A DNA stretch of 64,000 nucleotides from Tropicimonas sp. IMCC34011 (GCF_003390865.1 NZ_QMEJ01000001.1:1-64000), one strand, 5' to 3'. Numbered from the stretch's first letter, positions 1 to 8,396 are shown. The notes: generated by a model from the letters alone, not told the origin. Numbers and translations are program-made.

Positions 1-255
1 TCTTTGATAACGTTCAAAGTAATGCCTAAGCAGCAACAGCAGCTAAGTCCGCACTGCCGACCTTGTGCCGTTGGAAATGCTGCACCACAACTGAATGACC
101 GGTCTGGGGCGCCGCGTGGCAAAATTGAGGCCGGCAAGGAACGGCAGGTTTGGGCCGGGAGCGACGCCGCCCTAGGGGCGGCCAAGCGCCTCGCACTGCG
201 GCGCAGCGAAGGTCGGCAAGGAGCCCGAAGCGGACCGGATTGGCAGCGCTCGGAG
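1..255. other. Intergenic sequence, no gene seen
   Basis: No supported gene lies downstream of rsgA. Open frames here lack a ribosome binding site and recognisable protein character. Positions about 60-190 hold a degenerate copy of a dispersed intergenic repeat, with the words aaatgctg, a gaatgaccg box and gggccgggagcg, that also occurs near 3165, 12420 and 13115. Confidence 0.5.
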
Positions 256-1332
256 CTATCGCTTTCGATCCGATTTCGCCTTCATCGCGCTGCGGACGAG
301 CTTTCCGAAGGTGCGATCCTTTTCACGCCGCTCGGCGAGGCTGGCCGAATTGAAGGCATCCTCGGCCTGAAGCTTGCGCCAGCGGGCGAGCCGCGCCGGG
401 TCGAGGCTATCGTCTTCTATGGCGGCTAGGATGGCGCAGTCGGGCTCGGTCTTGTGCCGACAGTCGGCGAAGCGACAGCGCGCAGCCAGTGCCTCGATAT
501 CCGGGAACACGTCGGAGATGCCGGTCGCGGCGTCGGTTAATTGAAGCTCGCGCATGCCCGGCGTGTCGAGGACGATGCAGCCGCCGGGGGTGGCGTGTAA
601 TTCGCGCCGGGTCGTAGTGTGCCGGCCCCTCGCATCGTCTTCGCGGATGCCTTGGGTGGCGATCGCCTGCGTGCCGAGGAGCGCGTTGGTGAGGGTCGAC
701 TTGCCGACGCCAGAGGAGCCGAGAAAGGCGACGGTGCGACCCAGTTTGCACCAGTCCGCCAATGTCTCCGCCGGTTCTTCGGCACGGGCGTCCAGCGCCA
801 CGGCCGGCACCCGATCCGACACCTTCCGTGCCTCTTCGACGTAGGGCGCGGCGTCGTCGGTGAGATCGACCTTGGTCAGGAGAATGACAGGCTCGATGCC
901 GGCCTCGAAAGCGAGCGCGACGTAGCGCTCCAGCCGCGCCAAGTTGAAATCCTGGTTGCAGGACGTGACGACGAAGACGGTGTCGATGTTCGCCGCGATC
1001 AGCTGCACCTCGCGCCCCGTGCCCGGTGCGCGGCGCTTGATCAGGCTCTTGCGCTCCAGCACCCGGCTCGACCGGGGCCGCTCGCGATCGTAGAGCAGCC
1101 AGTCGCCGACCGTCGCCTCCGGTCCCGGCGGGATCGTCTCGAGGGTGCCGTCGCCCGCCACCTGCAAGCCGCTGCGGTGCACGGCAACGACACGCACCGG
1201 GGGCGTCGTGGTCAGGGCGTCTGCGTCGATCTGGCTTGCGAAGGCCGGGCCCCAACCGAGGCGTTCCAGCGCCGTGGGCTCGCGGCGCGCCGGAGTGCCA
1301 CCTGGCAGGAAGGCGGAGTAGTCGCGGACCAT
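256..1332 (-). CDS. rsgA: Ribosome small-subunit-dependent GTPase A (RsgA)
   Basis: RsgA is a circularly permuted GTPase that helps late 30S subunit maturation in the cytoplasm. The family hallmarks are present: an N-terminal OB-like segment, the G4 motif TKVD ahead of the P-loop GSSGVGKS, then the G3 motif DTPG, and a C-terminal zinc-binding stretch with the C-H-C pattern CRFADCRHKTEPDC. The frame stays open to 1368, but the ATG at 1330-1332 follows a TAGGTC ribosome-binding-like box and avoids the 32-bp overlap with the upstream gene, so I chose it (358 aa). It lies 4 bp behind the GNAT gene on the same strand and is probably cotranscribed with it. Length and motif order are normal for the family. 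Confidence 0.95.
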   Translation of the reverse strand: MVRDYSAFLPGGTPARREPTALERLGWGPAFASQIDADALTTTPPVRVVAVHRSGLQVAGDGTLETIPPGPEATVGDWLLYDRERPRSSRVLERKSLIKRRAPGTGREVQLIAANIDTVFVVTSCNQDFNLARLERYVALAFEAGIEPVILLTKVDLTDDAAPYVEEARKVSDRVPAVALDARAEEPAETLADWCKLGRTVAFLGSSGVGKSTLTNALLGTQAIATQGIREDDARGRHTTTRRELHATPGGCIVLDTPGMRELQLTDAATGISDVFPDIEALAARCRFADCRHKTEPDCAILAAIEDDSLDPARLARWRKLQAEDAFNSASLAERREKDRTFGKLVRSAMKAKSDRKR

Positions 1333-1336
1333 GGAC

Positions 1337-1876
1337 CTACCAGAGCGCGGGGTCGTCGAAGGCGGCAACGCAACGGGCAGAGCCGCGTAGCGGCGTCAGC
1401 GGCGCCTCGGTCAGGGATTGCGCGATCCAGCCCTGCGGCTGGTTGAGCGGCTGGGGCGCCGGCAGGTCGGCCGCCGAGACAGGCTCGAAGCCCACGCGGT
1501 CGTAGAAGGCCGGATCGCCATAGGTGACCGCGATGTCCACGTCCTCCCGCCGGAGCGCATCAAGGCCGTGGTCGATCAGCCGCTGCCCTATCCCCTTGCC
1601 CTGATGTGCCGTTGCCACGGCCACGGGGGCCATCATGAAGACCGTGCGCGGATCGCCCTCGTAGGTGAGGCGCGTGAAGAAGATGCCGCCGACAAGCGTG
1701 CCGTCCTCCCAGGCGGTGAACACGCGCAGATCCCCGGAGGGCGTCTCCGCGATCAGCCGGCGTGCGAGGGCGCCGATCAGCGCGCCTTCCTCCGCGCCCT
1801 CCGAGGCAGTGAAGGTCGACGCGAAGAGTTCCACAATCGCCTCGGCGTGGGTGGTGTAGTCCGTTGAATAGTCCAT
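1337..1876 (-). CDS. GNAT family N-acetyltransferase
   Basis: This is a 179-aa acetyl-CoA-dependent N-acetyltransferase of the YhbS-like type. The acetyl-CoA binding motif A is visible as PVAVATAHQGKGIGQRLIDH, followed by the late GDPAFYDRVGFEP segment typical of this subgroup. The substrate cannot be told from sequence. It sits just upstream of rsgA and 29 bp downstream of the MerR-methyltransferase gene, all on the minus strand, so a three-gene transcript is possible. Nothing looks truncated. Confidence 0.85.
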   Translation of the reverse strand: MDYSTDYTTHAEAIVELFASTFTASEGAEEGALIGALARRLIAETPSGDLRVFTAWEDGTLVGGIFFTRLTYEGDPRTVFMMAPVAVATAHQGKGIGQRLIDHGLDALRREDVDIAVTYGDPAFYDRVGFEPVSAADLPAPQPLNQPQGWIAQSLTEAPLTPLRGSARCVAAFDDPALW

Positions 1877-1905
1877 GTCTCTATCCTCTCTGGTGCCAGG
1901 CGGGG

Positions 1906-3036
1906 TCAGCCCCGCTCCAGCACGAACATCTCGTAGCCGAACTGCCCGCGCCCGGCCTCGAACACGTCGATCTCGCGGCGCAGATCGTCGAGCCGCGCGG
2001 CGAGCGGGCGGTAGTAGGTCTCCATCCCCTCCGGCCCGATGTCGAAATGGCCGAGGACGCGGTAGCCCGCGCGCCTGGCCTGCGCGATGCGGGTCGCGGG
2101 CGTCGCCATCGCGGGGTATTCCGCGGCCCAGAATTCGCGGATCTCGTCGTCGGGTTTTTCGCTCCGCCAGACCATGTCGGAGAACACGAGGACGCCGCCG
2201 GGGCGCAGAAGCGCCCGCCAGTCCGCAAGCGCCTTTTCCACACCGAGGATATAGGCGCTGCCCTCGGACCAGATCACAACCCAGGGACGCTCGGGGGCCG
2301 GAATTGCGGCCATGTCGACGTTCTGCACCGCGATCCGGTCATTGAGGCCGCGCGCCGCGATCCGCGCCCTGAGCTTGTCGAGCGCGACCTCGGCGGTATC
2401 GGTGGCTGTGATCCGCGCCGTGGTCGCCTCAGCCAGCGTCATCGTCGCCATGCCTGGGCCGCAGCCGATCTCGAGGATCGTCTCGGGCGCGAACGGCACC
2501 ATTGTGAGCGCCCGGCGTGTCGCCTCGGCCGTTCCCGGGCCCCACCAGTCGAGGTCGGCGAACACCTCCATGAAGCCCGCCATGTAGGCGTCGTGGGCGT
2601 TCATATCCTTGGAGACCAGCGCGACCAGCCCCGCCTCCGCGCTGGAAAACCCCTGTGACATGAGCCACGCGCGGTGCAGATCGGGCGCGACGCGCTCGAC
2701 CTCTTCGTGCCAGTCCTTGAGGCTCGACTGTCCGAGCAAAGCCGCCAGAAGATCGCGCGACTTGCCTTTTTCGGCGATCTCCGCGTCCAGCACTGCCAGG
2801 CGCTGGCCCAGCATCTCGCGGTCGAGCTTGCCATCGAGGCAGGCCTGGCATTCCTGCAAACTCAGCCCGCCGGCCTGCAGTTGCTGCATCAGCCGCAGCC
2901 GCTGTCGGTCGGCGTCGGTGTAGACGCGATAGCCGTTCGCCTGCCGCTTGCCCTTCAGCAGCCCGAGCTTCTCGTAATAGAGCAGCGTCGCACGCGAGAG
3001 CCCTACGCTCTCAGCCAATTCCGAGATCTGATACAC
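1906..3036 (-). CDS. MerR-family regulator fused to a SAM-dependent methyltransferase
   Basis: The protein has two parts. Residues about 1-70 form a MerR-type winged helix (SELAESVGLSRATLLYYEKL, then GYRVYTDADRQRL) with a dimerisation helix after it. Residues about 160-376 form a class I methyltransferase with the SAM motif ILEIGCGPGMATMTLAEA and a late LRPGGVLVFSD strand. The frame is open to 3228, but the GTG at 3034-3036 follows AAGGCGG at good spacing and starts right at the MerR domain, so I prefer it (376 aa). A MerR-type promoter lies just upstream. The inducer and the methyl acceptor are unknown. An inference is that the methyltransferase half senses or modifies the inducer. It may lead an operon with the GNAT gene and rsgA. 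Confidence 0.85.
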   Translation of the reverse strand: MYQISELAESVGLSRATLLYYEKLGLLKGKRQANGYRVYTDADRQRLRLMQQLQAGGLSLQECQACLDGKLDREMLGQRLAVLDAEIAEKGKSRDLLAALLGQSSLKDWHEEVERVAPDLHRAWLMSQGFSSAEAGLVALVSKDMNAHDAYMAGFMEVFADLDWWGPGTAEATRRALTMVPFAPETILEIGCGPGMATMTLAEATTARITATDTAEVALDKLRARIAARGLNDRIAVQNVDMAAIPAPERPWVVIWSEGSAYILGVEKALADWRALLRPGGVLVFSDMVWRSEKPDDEIREFWAAEYPAMATPATRIAQARRAGYRVLGHFDIGPEGMETYYRPLAARLDDLRREIDVFEAGRGQFGYEMFVLERG

Positions 3037-3082
3037 CCGCCGCCGCCTTGTTCGCTCACACCGATTCTCGACCGTCGAGAAC

Positions 3083-3113
3083 TTCCTAAGGTGTGAAGCT
3101 ATAGACAGGTCAA
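3083..3113 (-). promoter_or_regulatory. MerR-type promoter with 19-bp spacer
   Basis: On the minus strand TTGACC (3113-3108) and TAGGAA (3088-3083) are separated by 19 bp. A long spacer of this kind is characteristic of promoters that MerR proteins activate by DNA distortion. It lies about 45 bp upstream of the MerR-methyltransferase start and probably serves autoregulation. Confidence 0.5.
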
Positions 3114-3164
3114 GTTCAGTGACGCTGAAAGTCGGCTTCGTCCGCTCAGCGGACGTTGGCTGTC

Positions 3165-3310
3165 GGAAAATGCTGAGCGACGCACGGACGACCGCTTCGG
3201 TGAAGCTGCGCCGCGGCGTGGTAAACAAGTCCCAAGGTCGGCAATGGGCCGTCAGCGCCCGCAGGCCTGTCGCGCCAGGGCGAGGGGCCTGCCGCGCCGC
3301 CGCATGTCTG
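3165..3310. repeat. Degenerate dispersed intergenic repeat copy
   Basis: This gap shares ordered words with intergenic gaps near 60, 12420 and 13115: aaatgctg, a gacgaccgcttcgg-like box, a gccgc-rich stretch and caatgggccg. No gene was recognised in it. The copies are too diverged to give clean ends. Confidence 0.35.
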
Positions 3311-3393
3311 CTTCGAGCCCAGATTGGTCTACTGTCATTATTTAGGCTTTGTTACTAAAGATACAGTGAGTGCATGAACGATGGAGCCTATCA

Positions 3394-3756
3394 ATGATTA
3401 TACGCCAAGCGAAGCCGGGAGACTTAGAGAGTCTTTATCGTGTGTCCCTCGAAACCGGCCATCTAGGCGAAGATGCGTCTCATCTTTATGCCGATCCGAG
3501 GATGATGGGGCACATCTATTCCGCGCCATACCTCAAGCTTGAGCCCGATTTGGCATTCGTCATAGAGCGACACACCAGGTAGCTGGATTTTGCGTAGGTA
3601 CGGCCAATACATCAAGTTTCGCTGCGCGACTCAAATCTGAATGGTGGCCCGCCCTTTGAGGGAAGTACCCGCTACCAGACGGAAAAAGACGATCAAATTG
3701 GTCTGCTGACGAACGTCGAAGCCAGATGATCCATATGCCCGAGACCACACCAGAGC
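3394..3756 (+). pseudogene. Decayed GNAT acetyltransferase, cut by the IS element
   Basis: The first frame from the ATG at 3394 (GGAG box upstream) reads as the start of a GNAT protein, with MIIRQAKPGDLESLYRVS and then the HLYADPRMMGHIYSAPYL segment. It stops at 3582. A neighbouring frame resumes the same protein with VAGFCVGTANTSSFAARL and SEWWPAL, stops again, and a third frame carries SADERRSQMIHMPETTPE up to the IS end. At least two frameshifts plus the loss of the 3' end at 3757 make this a pseudogene. The order of the pieces matches the family's motif order. Confidence 0.7.
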
Positions 3757-4809
3757 GGCGTTGTTGCATTACCCCTGCCTAAAGCCCGACTGCCCCTTAT
3801 CCCGCTGAGGTTAGGCTACGCGGACGATCTCGGCGGTGCCGAGGGCATTGAAGCGGTTCATGAGAGCGATGCGGATGTGAATTTCGGCGGTCTGGCGGTC
3901 GGGGTCTCTTGCCATGATGCGCTCGCCGAAGGCTTTCAGGCAGCGCATCCTTGCCTCGATCCGGCTTCGGGCATGGTAGCCTGTCCAGCGTTTCCAGAAC
4001 GCCCGCCCGTAGTGTCGGGTGGCACGCAGCGTGTCGTTTCGGGCGTGTGCCGCGGGGCAGTCATCCTTCCATAGCCGCCCGTTCTTGCGGATCGGGATAA
4101 CCGGAACCGCGTCGCGCTCGATGATGGCCTTGTGGCAGCGTCGCGTGTCGTAGGCGCTGTCCGCGGTCACAGTGCCGATCGGTTCGCAGTCCGGAATCTG
4201 GTCCAGCAGGTCGGGTAGCACGGGACTGTCGCCGTCGCGGCTTGGAGTGAACTCGACAGCGCGGATGTCGGACGTAGCCGGGTCCATGGCCAGATGGACC
4301 TTGCGCCACTGGCGCCGACCCTGAACGCCGTGCTTGCGCGCCTGCCATTCGCCATCGCCGAGGAACTTGATCCCGGTGCTGTCTACGAGCAGGTTCAGCG
4401 GGCCATCCGAGCGGCGATAAGGGACCTTGACGGCCAGAGTCCTTTGCCTGCGGCACAGCGTGGAGAAATCTGGCACGGGCCAGTCCAGCCCCGCCAACTT
4501 CAGCAGGCTCGCCACCATGCCGGCGGTCTGGCGGAGCGGCAGCTTGAACAGGATCTTGATCGACAGGCAGAACTGAATGGCAGCATCGGAAAACACTGCT
4601 GGCCGTCCGCGTCGCCCGTCACGCGGCGCAAGCCAGGTCATGTTCTCGTCGACCCAGATCAGCAAAGACCCGCGCTTCTGCAGCGACGCGTTGTAGCTGG
4701 ACCAGTTCGTCGTGCGATAGCGGGCGGGTGATGGCTTGCTCATGCCGTCCGTGTAAGCGCATGGATTCGCAAGGTGAATCCTCGGACGTCAGAGTTCTGC
4801 AACAACGCC
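3757..4809 (-). mobile_element. IS5-family insertion sequence, 1,053 bp
   Basis: The element is bounded by matching 12-bp terminal inverted repeats, GGCGTTGTTGCA at 3757-3768 and its complement at 4798-4809, and holds one intact transposase gene. The nine bases outside each end do not match, so no target duplication is visible. The flanks are parts of different genes (a GNAT relic on the left, the start of another gene on the right). This suggests an IS-mediated deletion or recombination rather than a simple insertion. Confidence 0.85.
3811..4743 (-). CDS. IS5-family (IS903/IS1031-like) transposase
   Basis: This is a 310-aa DDE transposase. The N-terminus resembles IS903-type transposases (a TNWSSYNASLQKRG segment and WLAP). 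The catalytic core shows LLVDSTGIKF with the first Asp, TADSAYDTR with the second Asp, and a late SRIEARMRCLKAFGERI helix with the Glu. The frame is complete, so the element may still be active. It would catalyse movement of the element between the two inverted repeats. Confidence 0.9.
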   Translation of the reverse strand: MSKPSPARYRTTNWSSYNASLQKRGSLLIWVDENMTWLAPRDGRRGRPAVFSDAAIQFCLSIKILFKLPLRQTAGMVASLLKLAGLDWPVPDFSTLCRRQRTLAVKVPYRRSDGPLNLLVDSTGIKFLGDGEWQARKHGVQGRRQWRKVHLAMDPATSDIRAVEFTPSRDGDSPVLPDLLDQIPDCEPIGTVTADSAYDTRRCHKAIIERDAVPVIPIRKNGRLWKDDCPAAHARNDTLRATRHYGRAFWKRWTGYHARSRIEARMRCLKAFGERIMARDPDRQTAEIHIRIALMNRFNALGTAEIVRVA

Positions 4810-4882
4810 TCCGGGACGCGCCGATGTAGATATGCGGACGAACGGGTGCGGGTTTGAGTGAGAAATGTGAGGGATGAGCCAT
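4810..4882 (-). pseudogene. 5' stump of a gene truncated by the IS element
   Basis: On the minus strand an ATG at 4882-4880 follows a GGAGG box and starts MAHPSHFSLKPAPVRPHIYI, then runs into the IS inverted repeat at 4809. The strong ribosome binding site and clean start suggest a real gene of which only about 24 codons remain. I do not recognise the family. Its 3' part is not on the other side of the IS. Confidence 0.45.
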
Positions 4883-4988
4883 TGCTGGACCTCCGAGAAT
4901 ATGTCGGCTGAGAACGCGGGCACGTTTGTTTGAGCCCTGACCCGTTCCGGGACAGGGCATCAGGGTGCCGGGACGATGTTTGTGGAGA

Positions 4989-5510
4989 TCAGGCGGCGAA
5001 GGGCTCGTATCCGGTGAAAGCCTCCAGGGAGGCCACGGCATCAATCGGGTTCAACATATCGAGATTGCAGATCTCGTCGAACTGCTGTTGACCGCGCGCG
5101 AGCATCTGCGCGACGCGCAGCGCCTCGGGGCAATTCCCGTTCCAGGAAAACAAGTCCGGATGTCCCGCAACGACCTGGCGAGCAGTCCGCAGTTCGGCAG
5201 CGGTCTCGCAGCCGAGCGTCCAGTGAAGGTGGCGCGCAAAACGCCGCAGCGGGACATCGCTCGCACGGGTGGCCGGCGCGTCGATGACGGCGCGGCAGAG
5301 ACCGCTGGCACGCTCCCACCCAAGTTCCGCCTCTCTCAGCCAATGGTCGAAGCTCGGATCGGACCAGAGACCGTCCTCGATATCGCGCTCGGCCTCGATC
5401 GCAGCGGCCAGGGCGGCGAGCAGGTGGGAGAAGTGGCCTGAAACGGGCGAATGACGGAAGTACGCGACTTCAGCCGCGCCGAGGCGCGTGGTAGGGCAGG
5501 TGTCAGCCAT
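4989..5510 (-). CDS. Conserved-looking hypothetical protein
   Basis: This 173-aa protein has a convincing start: ATG at 5510 with AGGAG seven bases upstream. It is mostly helical by eye, with no signal peptide and no transmembrane segment, and has two central cysteines and a Trp-rich C-terminal half (LHWTLGCETAAELRTARQVV). I do not recognise a family. It is divergent from the small ribbon-helix-helix gene at 5633, and the 122-bp gap between them holds a promoter and an inverted repeat. The pair may be plasmid-derived, since the context is IS debris and short regulators. Confidence 0.6.
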   Translation of the reverse strand: MADTCPTTRLGAAEVAYFRHSPVSGHFSHLLAALAAAIEAERDIEDGLWSDPSFDHWLREAELGWERASGLCRAVIDAPATRASDVPLRRFARHLHWTLGCETAAELRTARQVVAGHPDLFSWNGNCPEALRVAQMLARGQQQFDEICNLDMLNPIDAVASLEAFTGYEPFAA

Positions 5511-5574
5511 GATCGATCTCCTGATGATCGGTTGTGGTTAGAGTACGGCGGGAAGGTTGTAGCTCCCGTCGTAC

Positions 5575-5608
5575 TTGACAATTTAGATTTCCGATGTCAT
5601 TTAGTCAA
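5575..5608 (+). promoter_or_regulatory. Promoter and operator-like inverted repeat before the RHH gene
   Basis: A consensus -35 box TTGACA at 5575-5580 is followed after 17 bp by a weak -10 (CATTTA, 5598-5603). TTGAC at the left end and GTCAA at about 5604-5608 form an inverted pair spanning the promoter, which suits autorepression by the ribbon-helix-helix product encoded next door. Confidence 0.4.
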
Positions 5609-5632
5609 GTAGTTTCTTGAAGGAGATTCGAA

Positions 5633-5806
5633 ATGGCTAAGATGGGACGTCCGAAACTGGACACCGAGCCGGTCACCATCAGAATGGATCGTCAGATGCT
5701 CAAGGCGATCGACGATTATCGCCGGGTCCAGCAAGATTTGCCTTCCCGACCGGAAGTTGTGCGGAGGGTTATGACGGAATGGCTGCAAGCACGGGGTATG
5801 GGCTAG
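5633..5806 (+). CDS. Small ribbon-helix-helix (CopG/Arc-like) DNA-binding protein
   Basis: This 57-aa protein starts at an ATG seven bases after AAGGAG (5620-5625). It has the ribbon-helix-helix pattern: a short strand with alternating residues (PVTIRMDRQMLKAIDDY), then a helix, a turn and a second helix (RPEVVRRVMTEWL). It is small enough to be missed by length filters. RHH proteins of this size act as dimers, usually as repressors of their own gene or as antitoxins. No obvious toxin follows. The divergent 173-aa gene is the likely partner or target. Confidence 0.7.
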   Translation: MAKMGRPKLDTEPVTIRMDRQMLKAIDDYRRVQQDLPSRPEVVRRVMTEWLQARGMG

Positions 5807-6512
5807 GTTGAGGGCGCTCGCTCAGCTTGAAGAATCAGAGTAAGCGGATTTGGTGACATGGGCGGGCAGGTACTGCACGCTGATGCCAGTAACCCTGAGC
5901 AACAATTCTTCCCGACCCCGGAGCCATGCGTGCTGAAGCCCAAAGTGGCCGCTGAGCGCAAGGAACGAACTTTGCCCCTGCAACAGACCTGGGCACCCAA
6001 CCAACACGAACAGCCCCTGAGCAGCGATTGGCGAGCCCGCTAATCGCTAATGTAAAGTGCAGCTTCGCCGAACCGGACGGTCATGGAGGCGCGCGGAGGA
6101 GATTGGGCGTCCGAGATCCGAGACGCCGATCCAAGGTACCGTGAGCTAACTTGAATGATTTACGCTGCAGGTGCGAAGTCATGCGCAAAGGGCGGGGAGC
6201 CGACATTCGCTGCACCGCGCACGAAGTTCCGGTTCGCGGGGCAAAATAGACATTTGTTGCATATGTATCAGTGTTCGGTTCGGCACCACCGCCAGTGAAC
6301 TGCGCCTTCAAGCATTCGTTCGACCGATGCGCGGTGCCGAATGCTGACAGACGTAGTAGATTGATTGACGCAACCTGCCCCTTTCACGGGCATTCTGCCT
6401 TAAGTGCAGGCGGCGCCGTATCTAACTTCCGTATTCGGATCATCGGATCATCGGGTCTTCTGCGCTGCGAGCAGTCACCTTACGGAAGGCAGACACCCCA
6501 AAGGATATCCTT
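5807..6512. other. Intergenic stretch with repeat debris
   Basis: About 700 bp without a supported gene. Short open frames on both strands lack ribosome binding sites and protein character. Around 6186-6260 a segment (ggcggggagccgacattcgctgc, in parts) resembles the second block of the dispersed intergenic repeat. The region just before 6513 has an AAGGAT ribosome binding site for the next gene. Confidence 0.45.
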
Positions 6513-7418
6513 ATGCACCGTTTTGCTTTCACTTTGCCCCTGCTTATGACCATCTCACCGTTGCCGCTTTACGCCCAAGACTCATCGCGGATCGCTGTAA
6601 TGTCGGCATTCGAGCCCGAATGGATTGAGCTACAACAAGACCTCGAGGGTGTCGAAGAAGAGGTCATCAACGGCAACCGTTTTGTCACTGGCACGCTCGC
6701 CGGCAAGGAGGTCGTGCTCTTTCTATCGGGTGTGTCGATGGTTAACGCTGCCATGACGACGCAGCTGGCTCTCGACCGCTTCGACATCTCTCATATCGTG
6801 TTTTCCGGCATCGCAGGAGGGGTCGATCCTGACCTGAATATTGGGGATGTCGTTGTGCCCGAAAAGTGGGGCCAGTATCTTGAAGGAATCTATGCGCGCG
6901 AAACGGACGAGGGAGAGTTCGTGATACCGGGATGGATGCAATCGGATTTCCCGAACTACGGCATGATGTTCACCCGGGGCGTGACCCTAATTCGGGACGG
7001 CTCGGACGAGCCAGAGACACGGTTCTGGTTCCACGTCGACCCCGCGCTCCTCGACATAGCGAAGAACCTTAAAGACACTACTTCTCTCAGCGCATGCAAC
7101 GAACAAGACAACTGCCTGTCGGATGCCCCGGAGATCGTTACCGGCGGATCGGGCGTTTCGGGAATGACCTTTGTTGACAACGCAAACTATCGCGAGTTCG
7201 TCTACGACACCTTTGAGGCGCGAGTTTTGGATATGGAAAGCGCGGCTGTGGCGCATGTAGCCTACGCTAATGAGATACCCTTCATCGCTTTCCGCTCGCT
7301 TTCGGATCTCGCTGGAGGTGGCGACGGCGAGAATGAGATGGCGACGTTTATGAGCCTGTCCTCCAGCAATTCGTCACAAGTGGTGGAGGCATTCCTGGCC
7401 GCTATGCCGACGCAGTAA
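6513..7418 (+). CDS. Exported nucleosidase/phosphorylase-family protein (MTAN/PNP fold)
   Basis: This is a 301-aa protein with a signal peptide (about residues 1-22, cleavage near LYAQ) followed by a purine nucleosidase/phosphorylase fold. Visible motifs are IAVMSAFEPEW near the N-terminus, the substrate loop HIVFSGIAGGVDPDLNIGDV, and the C-terminal VLDMESAAVAHVAYANEIPF with the nucleoside-binding ME pair, then FRSLSDLAGG with a catalytic-type Asp. MTA/SAH nucleosidases are normally cytoplasmic and about 230 aa. This one is exported and carries an extra central insert with two Cys (SACNEQDNCL) that could form a disulfide. It probably cleaves nucleosides in the periplasm. It is monocistronic, between unrelated genes. 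Confidence 0.8.
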   Translation: MHRFAFTLPLLMTISPLPLYAQDSSRIAVMSAFEPEWIELQQDLEGVEEEVINGNRFVTGTLAGKEVVLFLSGVSMVNAAMTTQLALDRFDISHIVFSGIAGGVDPDLNIGDVVVPEKWGQYLEGIYARETDEGEFVIPGWMQSDFPNYGMMFTRGVTLIRDGSDEPETRFWFHVDPALLDIAKNLKDTTSLSACNEQDNCLSDAPEIVTGGSGVSGMTFVDNANYREFVYDTFEARVLDMESAAVAHVAYANEIPFIAFRSLSDLAGGGDGENEMATFMSLSSSNSSQVVEAFLAAMPTQ

Positions 7419-7568
7419 GACTGAAAAGCCCCAGGTATCGTGGACGTCTTCTTCGCTAAATTTGAAGCAAGGAGGGCATGATGGTCAGCAATTTGTCAAT
7501 CGGCACGCAAGATCGACTGCCGATTGACATGTCGTGCTGACGAGGTGCTAAAGCGTAGGTTCAAACAC

Positions 7569-8276
7569 TTAAATCAGACGTTTCCGAATTGCTATCGCAA
7601 CTGCCTGATCACGCGTTGCTGCGCCAAGGCGCTTTCGTGCTCTTCGCAAATGCAACTCGACGGTGCCCTCACTTATACCGATCCGGTAGGCAACTTCCGT
7701 TGTGCGCAATCCGTCAGCGACGTAGGCCAAGCAATCACGCTCTCGGGCCGTCAAATCCGTTTCGCCAGTCGATGTCCTGTTTAATCCTGCAAACAACAAG
7801 TGTGACCATGCGCGCCACTCACTCTCATGTTCCGCGCGCAATTGCGCAAATTCGGTAACGTTGTGGTCTGTCATCAAGTTCACACCCACACCCGCGCCAT
7901 CCGCACCCACAAGGATTGTAACCGACAGGCCAGTGTTGATGTCGAGCGCACTGCTACCGGCAGCGATCTGGGTCAGAGCGCCTTTTGAAAGATGTCGATG
8001 GCGCTCAAGATGGCCGATCCCAGTAAGTTGTGACGCAAGTGTTGTCAGGCAGTGCCCGGCAAATGGATCCAGCCCCACGCGCACGTCCTCGCGGTATCCG
8101 GTAAGCCAATTCTCGCAGGCATTGCTGAGAATCAAATTTTCGTTGCGTGTGCTCAAGTCCATAAACACCACTTTGGAGAGACCCAGTTGAGGCAGGCACG
8201 ACATCGCCGCGTTCCACACTCCAACCAAGTCTTGTCGATCCTCCATGCTGTCAGCCAAAGACCGGATCAGCGACAC
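7569..8276 (-). CDS. LuxR-family regulator with autoinducer-binding domain (no partner luxI)
   Basis: The N-terminal half is an acyl-homoserine-lactone-type sensor and the C-terminal 60 residues are a LuxR/FixJ helix-turn-helix (LTARERDCLAYVADGLRTTE, then GISEGTVELHLRRARKRLG). The frame opens at a TTG at 8297, but GTG at 8276 has GGGAGG six bases upstream. With that start the sensor residues fall at W57, Y61, D70 and P71, the same numbers as in TraR, which supports it (235 aa). No luxI-like synthase is in the window, so it may respond to a signal made elsewhere. It is divergent from the VWA-protein gene with a palindrome between, so it may control that cluster. Confidence 0.85.
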   Translation of the reverse strand: MSLIRSLADSMEDRQDLVGVWNAAMSCLPQLGLSKVVFMDLSTRNENLILSNACENWLTGYREDVRVGLDPFAGHCLTTLASQLTGIGHLERHRHLSKGALTQIAAGSSALDINTGLSVTILVGADGAGVGVNLMTDHNVTEFAQLRAEHESEWRAWSHLLFAGLNRTSTGETDLTARERDCLAYVADGLRTTEVAYRIGISEGTVELHLRRARKRLGAATRDQAVAIAIRKRLI

Positions 8277-8300
8277 CCGCAGCCTCCCTATCCTCAAGGT

Positions 8301-8316
8301 ATAAGGATTTCCTTAT
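8301..8316. promoter_or_regulatory. Palindrome between luxR-type gene and VWA gene
   Basis: ATAAGGATTTCCTTAT is a palindrome with 7-bp perfect arms around a TT centre. It lies in the 120-bp gap between the divergent LuxR-type and VWA genes, close to the regulator's start. It is a candidate operator (lux-box-like in size, not in consensus). Confidence 0.4.
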
Positions 8317-8396
8317 CTTGAAGAAAATAGTCTGGTTCCTCTAAAGTAAAGAGAGTTTTTTGATCGGTCAACAAAGCTAACTTCATCACAGGATAC

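Noticed and set aside
407-1255. Long open frames overlapping rsgA on both strands
   Set aside because: They follow from high GC. Their products are Arg/Ala/Pro-rich and lack motifs, while the rsgA frame has all family motifs.
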